Of a stretch of DNA of 64,000 nt, positions 32,269 through 40,851 are shown in pieces. Source of the DNA: Oleiagrimonas citrea (GTDB taxonomy: Bacteria > Pseudomonadota > Gammaproteobacteria > Xanthomonadales > Rhodanobacteraceae); the NCBI RefSeq assembly GCF_012395255.1, contig NZ_JAAZQD010000006.1:141479-205478 (forward strand). The letters run 5' to 3'. Position numbers and translations under genes: made by a program. Position 1 is the first letter of the stretch. Every line of letters starts with the position of its first letter. Below the pieces are notes generated by a model, which was not told where the DNA came from, searched no databases, and was given only the letters and a program-made list of their open reading frames with translations.

Positions 32269-33846
32269 TCAATTGGCTACGGCCGGAGCGGCGGACGAAG
32301 CCGTCGCGGCGGGGGACATGGTGGAATCATCGCCGCGCCATCCGCCGCCGAGGGCGGTGTACAGCGCGGCCGTGTCGGAAAGGCGCGCGGCGCGCGCCTG
32401 GATCAGGTTGATACGGGCTTGCTGCAGGCTGCGTTCGGCATCCAGCAGATCCAGATAGCCGGTGGCGCCGAGGCGGTATTGCTCACGCGTCAGCGCCAGG
32501 CGCTGCGAAGCGGCCTGTTCGGCGGTCGCCTGCGCGGCCAGGGTCTGTGCGTCGTATTGCAGCGCCTGCAGGGCGTCGGCGACGTTCTGGAAAGCAACCA
32601 GCACCGTCTGCTGCCAGTCGGCGCGGGCCTTGTCCAGCCCGGCCTGCGCCGCACGCTTCTTGTGCAGCAGCTCACCGCCGTGGAACAGCGGCTGGGTCAG
32701 GTTCAGTCCCACCGACCATGCGCCGGTGCCGGCCGAGAACAGGTCGCCGGCGCTGAGCGTCTGCGAACCGGCGCTGCCGGACAGGGTGATCTGCGGCAGC
32801 ATCGCCGCGGTGGCGACGCCGACCTGCGCCGAAGCCGCGTGCAGCTGCGCAGAGGCGGCCTGGATGTCCGGCCGCTGGTCGACCAGCTTCGAAGGCAGGC
32901 TGACCGGGATGTCCCGCGGCAGGCGCACGGCGTCCAGCGTCAACGGCGCCGCTTCCAGTTGCGCGGGCGGCACGCCGAGGTAGGTTGCAAGGCGGTTGCG
33001 CGTCGCGGCCAGTCGCGCGCGCAGCGGCGGCAGCGTGGCCTGGGTCGTGGCCAGCTGAGCACGCACCGCGAGCGTGTCGGACAGCGACTTGGCGCCGATC
33101 TTGCGCTGCTTCTCGGCGATGTCGAGCGAGTCGCGCTGCATCTTGACGATCTGCTCGGTGGCGCGGATCTGCTCGCGCAGCGAGGCTTCCAGCAGCGAGG
33201 CCGTGACGACATTGCCGGCCAGGGTCAGATACGTGGAATCCAGTTGTGCCCGCTGCACGTCGCTCAGGGCTTCCTGCGCCTCGATGCCGCGGCGCACGCC
33301 GCCGAACAGGTCCAGCGTGTAGCCCACGCTGACCGAGGCGTTGTACAGGGTGTACGGCCCCACGACGCGGCCCGCGCCCGATTGCGCGGCGGACAGTTTT
33401 TCCCGTGTCGCGCCGGCACCGGCATCCACCGCCGGCAGCCGCGCACCGCCGGCTGCGCGTGCGTTCTCCTGCGCCTGGCGCAGGGAAGCCTGGGCTGCGG
33501 CGATGCTGGGGCTGTGCGCGAGCGCCTGGTGCACGCGGCGATCCAGTTCCTGGTTGCCGAAGGCCGTCCACCAGCGCTGCGGGACGTCACGTCCACGAAG
33601 AAAGCGCTGTGCGTCGCCGTTGACGGCATCGGCGGACACGGTGGATGCCGGCAGGGCCGAAGGCGTGAAGCGATCGACGGCCGGTGCGTCCGGGCGGCGG
33701 TAGTTGGGGCCGACGGCGCACCCGGCGAGGGCCAGCCCCATCAGCATCACGAGCGCACGGCGGCGGAACGCAGGTGCAACGGCGTTGGAATGATCGGTAG
33801 ACAAAGTCAAGGCAAAAACCTGAGGCAGCAGGGGCCGGCACGGCAC
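32269..33846 (-). CDS. RND efflux outer-membrane lipoprotein (OprM/NodT family)
   Basis: A TolC-type channel of up to 525 residues. A lipobox LALAGC with Cys43 follows a short hydrophobic stretch, so the protein is probably lipid-anchored. The two repeated coiled-coil barrel halves typical of the family are seen around residues 100-290 and 320-500 (QPLFHGGELLHKKRAAQAG in the second). The start is uncertain: the GTG at 33846 gives a 42-residue leader; TTG codons at 33810 or 33804 would give more usual leaders. It is the first gene in its operon, an order (channel, adaptor, pump) less common than channel-last. Confidence 0.9.
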   Translation of the reverse strand: MPCRPLLPQVFALTLSTDHSNAVAPAFRRRALVMLMGLALAGCAVGPNYRRPDAPAVDRFTPSALPASTVSADAVNGDAQRFLRGRDVPQRWWTAFGNQELDRRVHQALAHSPSIAAAQASLRQAQENARAAGGARLPAVDAGAGATREKLSAAQSGAGRVVGPYTLYNASVSVGYTLDLFGGVRRGIEAQEALSDVQRAQLDSTYLTLAGNVVTASLLEASLREQIRATEQIVKMQRDSLDIAEKQRKIGAKSLSDTLAVRAQLATTQATLPPLRARLAATRNRLATYLGVPPAQLEAAPLTLDAVRLPRDIPVSLPSKLVDQRPDIQAASAQLHAASAQVGVATAAMLPQITLSGSAGSQTLSAGDLFSAGTGAWSVGLNLTQPLFHGGELLHKKRAAQAGLDKARADWQQTVLVAFQNVADALQALQYDAQTLAAQATAEQAASQRLALTREQYRLGATGYLDLLDAERSLQQARINLIQARAARLSDTAALYTALGGGWRGDDSTMSPAATASSAAPAVAN

Positions 33847-33854
33847 AATACCAT

Positions 33855-33888
33855 ACCGTTCAGTTTAGATATATGCGTCGAGCACAAT
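33855..33888 (-). promoter_or_regulatory. Candidate promoter and operator of the efflux operon
   Basis: Minus strand TTGATT and TAAACT with an 18-bp spacer lie just upstream of the channel gene. The start region continues into CTGAACGGTATGGTA, which resembles half-sites used by TetR-type repressors, although no tetR gene is next to the operon. Confidence 0.35.
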
Positions 33889-33923
33889 CAAGCATTCACG
33901 TTCGATACGCGGACGCTCCCCCT

Positions 33924-33950
33924 CTCGAATGCGCATCATACGCATTCGAG
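33924..33950. promoter_or_regulatory. 27-bp perfect palindrome between efflux operon and upstream gene
   Basis: Arms CTCGAATGCG (33924-33933) and CGCATTCGAG (33941-33950) are perfect inverted repeats around a 7-base centre. No T tract follows on either strand. It could be a repressor operator for the efflux operon or an RNA hairpin after the unknown gene that ends at 34013. Confidence 0.5.
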
Positions 33951-34012
33951 CACGGCATCGTGAATACACCGTTACGCCTGTGGCACGCGGTCGGTGTCGG
34001 TCGTGCTGAGGA

Positions 34013-35206
34013 TCAGTGCAGTCGCTGAGCGGGTGGCGGAGCCAGCATGCGATCGGCGTCGAGGTGCACGCGTTCCAGTTCATGCGGTGCGGCGTCGGCG
34101 TCGAAGCGTGCGGCCAGCGCGGCAAGGTGGTCGTCGAGTCGGCCGCCGAGAAGGAGTGCGTTGGCGAGCACATGCATGCGTGCGCCGTCGGTCTGGGCGA
34201 CGCTGACGGCGATGACACCGAGGCCCGGCGCGCGGTGCGTGTAGAGCGCCGGGGGCGGCAGGGCGGGATCGGCCGGCGCGTGGATGTCGAGGAACCGCGT
34301 CGATGCATCGTCGGCATTGCCGTCCAGTTGCATCGGCACGGCGTGCGCCTGCAGGACGGCGGCGAACTGGCGCAGTTCGAAGACCCATCCGGCCAGGGTG
34401 TGCACATTGTCGTCGGCATCCGATGCGCGTTCGCGCAGCTGCGTCAGTGGCGATGCGATCTGCACGGCGCCGTCGGCGTAGCGCATGGGCAGGCCGCGCG
34501 CGCTCACCGTGTCCTCGCGTGAAGCCGGACTCAGCAAGGCCGCTTCGAGCACGTTCCAGAGCGGGGCCAGGTTGGCGTGCTCGTACTGCACGCAGGTCAG
34601 CGCCATCAGGTCGTGGCGGCTGAGATAGCGTGCATGCTCGAGCTGCATGTCGAGCGTGCGCATGAGGAAATCGGCGGTGCGCGTACCGGCTTCGCCGCGG
34701 CCGATCAGTTCCACTTCCATGGCCTCGCCCAGTTCCTTGCCGATGGACTGCGGCGCCTGCAGTGTCCATGGGAGGTACAACATCGGGCTGCCGGCGAGCG
34801 CCGGGTCGGGCGTCAGCGGCTGAGCCGGCATGCGGCCGTCGCGTGCGCCGAAGGCGACGATGCCGCCGCGATCGCGCGGCAGGCGTGCGGCGAGCTCATC
34901 CAGGGTCGCGTAGGCGGGAAACTGCGGGCGCAGCAATTGCGCGGCGTCGAACAGCGCGCCGGCGACGGCCAGGCGCGTCTCGGTCAGGTCCGGCAGCAGA
35001 CCGGCCAGGTCGGCGGCGATGAATCCCGCCAGCACCTCGATTTCATCGCGTTCGAGCAGGACGCGGGAAGGGTGGGTGCCGGGAGCGCATTCCAGCGCCA
35101 GCACGCCGGGGCAGCTGATCAGGTCGTCGTGGTCCACGCTGGACTCGCCTCGCAAAAGCGCAAGTGTACCGCGAGCGAATACAGTGACCGCGCAGGCTTC
35201 CGCCAT
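34013..35206 (-). CDS. Protein of unknown function
   Basis: A 397-residue protein from the ATG at 35206 (a GTG at 35212 is also in frame). No signal peptide, membrane segment or nucleotide-binding motif is visible. The sequence is rich in A, L, D and R and has regions such as VLALECAPGTHPSRVLLERDE, MLYLPWTLQAPQSIGKELGE, QLEHARYLSRHDLMALTCVQYEHANLAPLW and MRYADGAVQIASPLTQLRER that suggest a folded cytoplasmic protein. I recognise no family. It is divergent from the thiolase gene with 47 bp between, and its end faces the palindrome upstream of the efflux operon. Confidence 0.7.
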   Translation of the reverse strand: MAEACAVTVFARGTLALLRGESSVDHDDLISCPGVLALECAPGTHPSRVLLERDEIEVLAGFIAADLAGLLPDLTETRLAVAGALFDAAQLLRPQFPAYATLDELAARLPRDRGGIVAFGARDGRMPAQPLTPDPALAGSPMLYLPWTLQAPQSIGKELGEAMEVELIGRGEAGTRTADFLMRTLDMQLEHARYLSRHDLMALTCVQYEHANLAPLWNVLEAALLSPASREDTVSARGLPMRYADGAVQIASPLTQLRERASDADDNVHTLAGWVFELRQFAAVLQAHAVPMQLDGNADDASTRFLDIHAPADPALPPPALYTHRAPGLGVIAVSVAQTDGARMHVLANALLLGGRLDDHLAALAARFDADAAPHELERVHLDADRMLAPPPAQRLH

Positions 35207-35253
35207 GGGCACGCGCGCGTTACCTTAAGAGGCCCACAGGAGCGGGACAGATC

Positions 35254-36531
35254 ATGCAAAAGCGTGTTGGCGTCATCGGTGGCGTTCGCATTCCCTTCTG
35301 CCGCAACAACACCGCGTATGCGGAGGTCGGCAATTTCGGCATGTCGGTGAAGGTGCTCGGCGCGCTGGTCGAGCGCTTCGGCCTGCACGGCGAGGAATTG
35401 GGCGAAGTGGCGATGGGCGCGGTGCTCAAGCACGCCTCGGACTGGAACATCGCGCGCGAGGCGGTGCTGAGTTCCGGTCTGGCGCCGACCACGCCCGGCA
35501 TCACCACGGCACGCGCCTGCGGTACGTCGCTGGACAACGCCATCCTGATCGGCAACAAGATCGCCGCCGGCCAGATCGAGGCCGGCATTGCCGGCGGCAG
35601 CGACACCACCAGCGATGTGCCGGTGGCGCTGAACGATCGGCTGCGCAAGCGTCTGCTGCGCATCAACCGCGCGAAGACGCCGATGGACAAGATCAAGGCG
35701 GCGTTTCGCGGTTTCTCCTTCGGCGAATTCAAGCCGTCGTTCCCGGGCGTGGCCGAGCCGCGCACCGGCAAGTCGATGGGCGACCACTGCGAGCTGATGG
35801 CGCGCGAGTGGAACATCAGCCGCGAGGACCAGGACAAGCTGGCGCTGGAAAGCCATCGCAAACTGGCGGCGGCCTACGAGGCCGGTTTCTTCGACGATCT
35901 GCTGGTGCCGTTCCGCGGCCTGAAGCGCGACGGTTTCCTGCGTCCGGATTCCACCCTGGAGAAACTCGCCTCGCTGCGACCGGCCTTCGACCGCACGTCG
36001 GGCCACGGCACGCTGACCGCGGGCAATTCCACCGGCCTTTCCGATGGTGCTTCCGCCGTGCTGCTGGCCAGTGACGACTGGGCCGCCGCGCATGGGCACA
36101 CGGTGCAGGCATACATGACCCACGCGCGCGTCGCGGCGGTCGATTTCGTGCACGGTGAGGGCTTGCTGATGGCGCCGACCATCGCGGTCCCGCGCATGCT
36201 CGCCGAGGCCGGCCTGACGCTGCAGGACTTCGATTTCTACGAGATCCACGAGGCCTTCGCCGCGCAGGTGCTGTGCACGCTGCGCGCGTGGGAGTCGGAA
36301 AGCTACTGCCGTGATCGCCTCGGTCTGGACAAGCCGCTGGGCTCGATCGACCCGGCCAAGCTCAACGTCCACGGGTCGTCGCTGGCGGTCGGCCATCCGT
36401 TCGCTGCCACCGGCTCGCGCATCGTCGCGACGCTCGCCAAGCTGCTCGAACAGAAGGGTTCGGGCCGCGGCCTGATCTCGATCTGCACGGCTGGCGGCAT
36501 GGGCGTGACGGCCATCCTCGAGCGTCCCTGA
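35254..36531 (+). CDS. Acetyl-CoA C-acyltransferase (thiolase, FadI-like)
   Basis: A 425-residue thiolase that splits 3-ketoacyl-CoA in beta-oxidation or condenses acetyl-CoA. The three catalytic elements are present: nucleophile Cys89 in TTARACGTSLDN, His381 in VGHPFAATGSR and the second Cys411 in SICTAGGMG. The protein is longer than the 390-residue biosynthetic thiolases and matches the FadI group of trifunctional partners, but no fadJ gene is adjacent. An AGGAG sequence lies upstream at a somewhat long distance. It is followed 16 bp later by a TonB-like gene that may be co-transcribed by read-through. Confidence 0.9.
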   Translation: MQKRVGVIGGVRIPFCRNNTAYAEVGNFGMSVKVLGALVERFGLHGEELGEVAMGAVLKHASDWNIAREAVLSSGLAPTTPGITTARACGTSLDNAILIGNKIAAGQIEAGIAGGSDTTSDVPVALNDRLRKRLLRINRAKTPMDKIKAAFRGFSFGEFKPSFPGVAEPRTGKSMGDHCELMAREWNISREDQDKLALESHRKLAAAYEAGFFDDLLVPFRGLKRDGFLRPDSTLEKLASLRPAFDRTSGHGTLTAGNSTGLSDGASAVLLASDDWAAAHGHTVQAYMTHARVAAVDFVHGEGLLMAPTIAVPRMLAEAGLTLQDFDFYEIHEAFAAQVLCTLRAWESESYCRDRLGLDKPLGSIDPAKLNVHGSSLAVGHPFAATGSRIVATLAKLLEQKGSGRGLISICTAGGMGVTAILERP

Positions 36532-36547
36532 TCCGGGAGCGGATTCC

Positions 36548-37042
36548 ATGCCGCGCCTTCGCATCATCCTTGCACTCAGTCTGCTGGTGCTGTTGCTCAG
36601 CATCGGCGCGACCGCGCTGCTCAGCAGCGTGCAGCGCTTGAGTGACGGTGTGACGCTGGACCCGGGCATGCGCGCGACGAAGCCGCTGCCGACCGTGCAC
36701 AGGCGTCATCGATCGACGCGCGAGCGGGCTAAGCGCGATGCACGTGCCGATGCGGCCGTCGCGAGCGCACAGGCCATCGAGCCGAGACCCACGTACACGC
36801 CGTCGCCGCACTACCCCATCGCTGCGCTGCGCACGCATCGCGAGGGTCTGGTCCGCGTGCGCGTGATGTTGGATGCTCGGGGACATGTCACGCAGGCGCA
36901 CGTGCAGCAGTCCAGCGGCGATGCCGGCCTGGATCAGGCCGCACTGGCGGCCGCACGGCGCTGGACCTTCGACATGCCGCCGCACGCGCGTCGCGAAGCG
37001 GTGCTGCCGATCCGCTTCCGCATCGATCCCGGCGTGCGCTGA
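36548..37042 (+). CDS. TonB-like energy transducer protein
   Basis: A 164-residue protein with an N-terminal membrane anchor (residues 5-26, IILALSLLVLLLSIGATALL), a basic rather than proline-rich spacer (KPLPTVHRRHRSTRERAKRD), and a C-terminal TonB domain (YPIAALRTHREGLVRVRVMLDARG, then SGDAGLDQAALAAARRWTF). The domain pattern YP-x(3)-ALR and EG-V-V-V is clear. Being short and lacking the Pro-rich rod, it may not span the periplasm like a standard TonB and no exbB/exbD genes are nearby; it could serve another envelope role. Ribosome binding signal is GGGAGCGGA. Confidence 0.8.
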   Translation: MPRLRIILALSLLVLLLSIGATALLSSVQRLSDGVTLDPGMRATKPLPTVHRRHRSTRERAKRDARADAAVASAQAIEPRPTYTPSPHYPIAALRTHREGLVRVRVMLDARGHVTQAHVQQSSGDAGLDQAALAAARRWTFDMPPHARREAVLPIRFRIDPGVR

Positions 37043-37064
37043 ACGGAAGCGGGCGCTTTGTCGC

Positions 37065-38918
37065 CTACAGAATCCCGCTGAGACCGACGCCGAAGGCGGT
37101 GATCATGCGCGTGTAGATGGTCTTGAATGGCAGCGCGACGCCGGGGAAGTCGCCGACCGCGTGGTAGCACTGGAAGAATTTCGGGTCGTATGGCGTCAGC
37201 GGCCGGCAGCCCGGATCGATGTCGTAGCTGGTGGCGTAGCGGAACGGCCAGAAATCGAACAGCGGAAGGTGCTCGGACACGGTGCCGATGGCCTGGTTGA
37301 TGTACGTCAGCACCGGCACCTTGGGTTGGCGCGGGGCGATGGTCCAGGCGTTCTTCGGCTGCGTCTCGCGCAGAATCGAGCGTTTCAGCTGCTCGGCGAA
37401 GCGCGAGTCGTAGATGATGATCCCGGCCTCGGTGTTGTAGTGGTCCGAGCGCGGATCGAAGTTGTGCGAGCCGACCATCGCGAACGCATCGTCGACGACG
37501 ATGGACTTGGCATGCAGGCCGATGCGCATGCCCTGGGTTTCGATCAGCGGCGCCGGGCTGTTGCGGCGGCGAGTGCGGTGCATGTCCTGGCGCGCGATCG
37601 GCGCGGAGGGCGGGGCGGATTGATCGTCGGCGGCCGGCAGGGTCAGTACCGGCATGTCGGCCGGATGCGGTTTCAGTTCGTAGATCTCGAAACCGTAGTC
37701 CTTCAGGTAGCGCTTGCGGTGTTTGTAGGACATCGCATAGACCGCGAAGGCGTCGGTCGAGGCCAGCGAATTGGTCGACACGATCACGCGCGGGCGCGGC
37801 TGCTCACGATGCAGCTTCAGGAAGATCCGGCGCGCCTGCTTGCTCATCACGAGGTACGGCGTCTGCAGCACGATCTGGTGCTTGGCGTGCGAGATCATGC
37901 GCATGATGTGTTCGGTCAGTTCCTGTGAACGCATGCGCCCCGGGTTGTCGGTCTTGCCGGGGAAGTCGGAGAAGAACTCGACCGGCCCCACGCGAAGCGT
38001 GTGATCGAGGATGTGCTGGCCCAGCCAGCGAGGGTCCTCGGCCTGCCGGCGCACTTCGGCGACGCGCCCGGGGTGCGCGTAGCGGGGCTCCGTCCAATGC
38101 ACCGGTTTGACGCCGGTTTCGCGCAGGATGGTATTGACGTCGCGCAGCTGGGTCAGACGCTTGGTGCGCTTGTGCACCCAGAAATGCTGGAAGCTGGTCG
38201 CCATCTCGCGCGCAGCGGGGCCGCCGACCATGACGTCGCGGTCGATGTAGTTGAACTTCGGATCCCAGCCGTAATAGCGATCCTCGATGTTGCGCCCGCC
38301 GGTGATGCCGATGGTGCCGTCGACGACCATCACCTTGTTGTGCATGCGCTGGTTGAACTGGAAGAAGCAGCACATGATGCCGGCGGCGAATTCCAGCGGC
38401 GGCGTCTTGGCGTTGGCGAAGGTCGGGTTGTACAGGCGCAGCTGGAAATTCGGATTGACCCGCGCCAGCCGCGCCAGCTGGGAGGGATCGGAGAACGAGA
38501 ACAGCTGGTCGGCGATGATGCGCACGTGCACGCCGCGCTGGGCCGCGCGCACCAACTCGTCGAGCATCAGTTTTCCGCTGTCGTCGGGCGCCCAGATGTA
38601 GGTCTGCAGGTCGATGCTGCGTTTCGCTGCGCGGATCAGGTTGATGCGCGCGGCGAGGGCCGCTTCGCCGCTGTTGAGCAGCGTGACGACGTGCTGGGGA
38701 TGCTTGGCCGTGGAGTAGTGCTGCGCATCCTCGGCCGCGGCCATCAGGGGCGAGGGCGTGGCGCAGTGGTCTGCCCGCTGGCAACGTGTCGCGTTGGCGG
38801 GCTGGCTTTGCTGGATGATGGAGGCGGCCTGGCGTACATGCACCCGCGAGACTGCGCATCCCTGCAGCAACATGATCAGCGCCAGCAGGGACAACGCGCA
38901 TCGAAGTCGGCTGGTCAT
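37065..38918 (-). CDS. Phospholipase D family lipoprotein (cardiolipin synthase-like)
   Basis: A 617-residue protein with two HKD catalytic motifs: His193 and Lys195 in HNKVMVVDGTIG (followed by GGRN), and His469 and Lys471 in HAKSIVVDDAFAMVGSHN. Residues 1-20 end in the lipobox LLQG with Cys21, so it is probably a periplasm-facing lipoprotein. The family transfers phosphatidyl groups between lipids or alcohols. The region CCFFQFNQRMHNK and a long C-terminal extension (about 500-617) are shared with periplasmic PLD proteins of unclear substrate. It starts 10 bp after the YceI gene and closes a likely minus-strand operon. Confidence 0.88.
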   Translation of the reverse strand: MTSRLRCALSLLALIMLLQGCAVSRVHVRQAASIIQQSQPANATRCQRADHCATPSPLMAAAEDAQHYSTAKHPQHVVTLLNSGEAALAARINLIRAAKRSIDLQTYIWAPDDSGKLMLDELVRAAQRGVHVRIIADQLFSFSDPSQLARLARVNPNFQLRLYNPTFANAKTPPLEFAAGIMCCFFQFNQRMHNKVMVVDGTIGITGGRNIEDRYYGWDPKFNYIDRDVMVGGPAAREMATSFQHFWVHKRTKRLTQLRDVNTILRETGVKPVHWTEPRYAHPGRVAEVRRQAEDPRWLGQHILDHTLRVGPVEFFSDFPGKTDNPGRMRSQELTEHIMRMISHAKHQIVLQTPYLVMSKQARRIFLKLHREQPRPRVIVSTNSLASTDAFAVYAMSYKHRKRYLKDYGFEIYELKPHPADMPVLTLPAADDQSAPPSAPIARQDMHRTRRRNSPAPLIETQGMRIGLHAKSIVVDDAFAMVGSHNFDPRSDHYNTEAGIIIYDSRFAEQLKRSILRETQPKNAWTIAPRQPKVPVLTYINQAIGTVSEHLPLFDFWPFRYATSYDIDPGCRPLTPYDPKFFQCYHAVGDFPGVALPFKTIYTRMITAFGVGLSGIL

Positions 38919-38928
38919 GCGGGCAATT

Positions 38929-39567
38929 CTAGCGGGTGTCCGTCCTGTGCGGCGCGAGTGGCGACGGTGAAGGTTCAGATTCGGCCCGCAGACGGATCAC
39001 CAGACTCAGGTTCACCCGCGAGGAAACGAAGGCGCGGTAGGCGCGCATGCCGAAATGCGTGCGATCGAGCCATCCGCGCAGATGCAGCGTGCACTGGTCG
39101 AATCCCTGGCCCGGGCATTGCGTGTCGTACAGACGAAGCGTCATCGGTCGCGTCACGCCATGCAGGGTGATATGTCCCTTCAGGCGTTCATGGTCCCGAT
39201 GCAGCTGCGCCAGCGGTATGGGGTCGGAGGTGAAGGTGATGTCCGGATAGGTTCCGGCATCGAAGAAATGCTTGCCGAGCAGTCGCTTTCGATAACGCGA
39301 GGGCTTCACGCGGACGCTTTCGGCACGAATACGCGCCTGGACGCGTGCGGTGCGATGAACCGGATCGATGCGAATCTGGCCGCGAACGTCATCGAATCGA
39401 CCGATCACCGATTGCCACCAGATCAGGCGCACGCTGAATGCCGCGTGCGAGCGACCGCGATCGATGTGCAGTGTGGTGGCGGGGGTGGCCTGAAGCGTCG
39501 CGCAGGCGAACAGCGTCGCCAGTGCGACGAAACATCGCGAGCTTCGCTTGAGCGCGCGCGCATACAT
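38929..39567 (-). CDS. YceI family periplasmic protein
   Basis: A 212-residue secreted protein. Residues 1-28 (MYARALKRSSRCFVALATLFACATLQA) are a signal peptide. The body is the YceI lipocalin-like barrel: LHIDRGRSHAAFSVRLIWWQSVIGRFDDVRGQI, then ESVRVKPSRYRKRLLGKHFFDAGTYPDITFTSD, and GHITLHGVTRPMTLRL. YceI proteins bind isoprenoid-type lipids in the periplasm. Two cysteines (CPGQGFDQC) could form a disulphide. The start at 39567 lies 26 bp after the SixA stop, so it probably belongs to the same transcript as SixA and the phospholipase D gene. Confidence 0.9.
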   Translation of the reverse strand: MYARALKRSSRCFVALATLFACATLQATPATTLHIDRGRSHAAFSVRLIWWQSVIGRFDDVRGQIRIDPVHRTARVQARIRAESVRVKPSRYRKRLLGKHFFDAGTYPDITFTSDPIPLAQLHRDHERLKGHITLHGVTRPMTLRLYDTQCPGQGFDQCTLHLRGWLDRTHFGMRAYRAFVSSRVNLSLVIRLRAESEPSPSPLAPHRTDTR

Positions 39568-39593
39568 GGCGCTGGGGCCGGCGATGCGCCCGC

Positions 39594-40067
39594 TCAGGGC
39601 GACCAGAAGGCGTGCAGCTGTGCGCCGCCCGGGTCCAGCGGCAGGTCGGCGCGCAGCCAGGCCAGCCCGGCCGGCGGCATGCCGCGGACTTCGCTGGAAC
39701 GGCCCTCGCACAGCAGACCGACCAGTTGTTCCAGTGCCGGGTTGTGGCCGACCAGCACCAGGATGCCGGATGTGGCGTGCTGTTCGATCAGGTTGATCAG
39801 CGTGCCGGGCACGGCGTCGTAGATCGCCGGTTCCAGGGTCGGGCTGGTGTCGCTGCCCAGCACGTCGAGCACGTTGCGCGCGGTCATCAGGGCGCGCTGG
39901 GCCGGGGAGCACAGTACGCGGGCTGGTTGCACATTGTGTTCGCGCAACCAGCGGCCGGCGGCGCGCGCTTCGTTCTCGCCGAGTGTGCTGAGAGGGCGTG
40001 CGCCGTCGGTGCCGTCGGGTGCCGAGGACATGGCCGCGGCGTGGCGCAGAAGAATGATGTCATGCAT
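39594..40067 (-). CDS. Histidine phosphatase SixA-like
   Basis: A 157-residue cytoplasmic phosphatase. The catalytic RHG-type motif is LLRHAAA with the phospho-accepting His9, and the second histidine is in LVGHNPALEQL; the arginine of CSPAQRAL is also present. The length and LVGHNPALE are typical of SixA, which removes phosphate from phosphohistidine proteins such as the nitrogen-PTS or ArcB in E. coli. The ATG at 40067 gives MHDIILLRHA; the frame upstream is not supported. Located between ParA and YceI genes on the same strand. Confidence 0.88.
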   Translation of the reverse strand: MHDIILLRHAAAMSSAPDGTDGARPLSTLGENEARAAGRWLREHNVQPARVLCSPAQRALMTARNVLDVLGSDTSPTLEPAIYDAVPGTLINLIEQHATSGILVLVGHNPALEQLVGLLCEGRSSEVRGMPPAGLAWLRADLPLDPGGAQLHAFWSP

Positions 40068-40122
40068 GAGCGAAGGATCCGGGGCAAGCGAGCGGGTGTT
40101 CGGGCGGCGCGGGGCCGGCGTG

Positions 40123-40761
40123 CTAAGTGTTGCGCGCGATCCATCGCAGTGGCTTGCGCCAGTCATCCTGATGCCGGCGTACGTGTTCGGAAGCGTAGTC
40201 GAAGATGCTCTTGCCCAGGCCGGTCAACAGAACGTAGGCCTGGCTGTCGCGCAGCGCGCCGACCACCGGAAAGGGCAGGTCGCGCAGCAGCGCCACGGCG
40301 TCCTGGCTGGCATGTGTCCAGGGCTTGAGCCGGTTGCCGACGAGACCCACGGGCACTTTGCCACGTTTGACCGGTGGCATGGCGTGCAGCATGTCGACAA
40401 ATGTGGTGGTGGCGTCCAGATCGATGACCGACGGGAGCACGGGCACCAGCACTGCATCGGCGCGTTCGAGCCAGGGCGTGAGCTGGTATTCGGTGATGCC
40501 GGCGGGGGTGTCGATGATGACCAGTTCGGTGTCCGGCGGCAGGCGATCGAAGGTCTGGCTGGGCGAGCCGTCCATGCCCAGTACGCCGGGCAGGTGCTCG
40601 TGTTCGGCGCGGCGCGCGCACCAGTGGTAGCTGGAGTGCTGGCGGTCGGCGTCGATGATGACCACGTTGCGCCCCTTCTGCGCGCGTGCGGCGGCCAGAT
40701 TGGTGGCCAGGGTGGTCTTGCCGCAACCGCCTTTGCTGCTTGCCACAAGTATCGTCTGCAT
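40123..40761 (-). CDS. ParA-family ATPase
   Basis: A 212-residue ATPase with the deviant Walker A KGGCGKTT (residues 10-17), Walker A' VVIIDADRQHSS and Walker B LVIIDTPAGI. These proteins form ATP-dependent dimers on DNA or membranes and position cargo such as chromosomes, plasmids or protein clusters. There is no parB gene beside it and it lacks the N-terminal DNA-binding domain of plasmid ParA proteins, so it is more likely an orphan McdA- or VirC1-like positioning ATPase. It is upstream of SixA with 55 bp between. Its partner is unknown. Confidence 0.88.
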   Translation of the reverse strand: MQTILVASSKGGCGKTTLATNLAAARAQKGRNVVIIDADRQHSSYHWCARRAEHEHLPGVLGMDGSPSQTFDRLPPDTELVIIDTPAGITEYQLTPWLERADAVLVPVLPSVIDLDATTTFVDMLHAMPPVKRGKVPVGLVGNRLKPWTHASQDAVALLRDLPFPVVGALRDSQAYVLLTGLGKSIFDYASEHVRRHQDDWRKPLRWIARNT

Positions 40762-40851
40762 CGCCGACTGCTCCCGTAGCTCGAGGGAAGGCCGCCGCGC
40801 GGACGCGCGGTGACGTGCGACAAGCCTACACGGCGCGGGCGTCAGCGCAAG

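Noticed and set aside
40123..40761. Plasmid partition locus
   Set aside because: A single small ParA with no parB, no centromere-like repeats and no replication gene in the surroundings.
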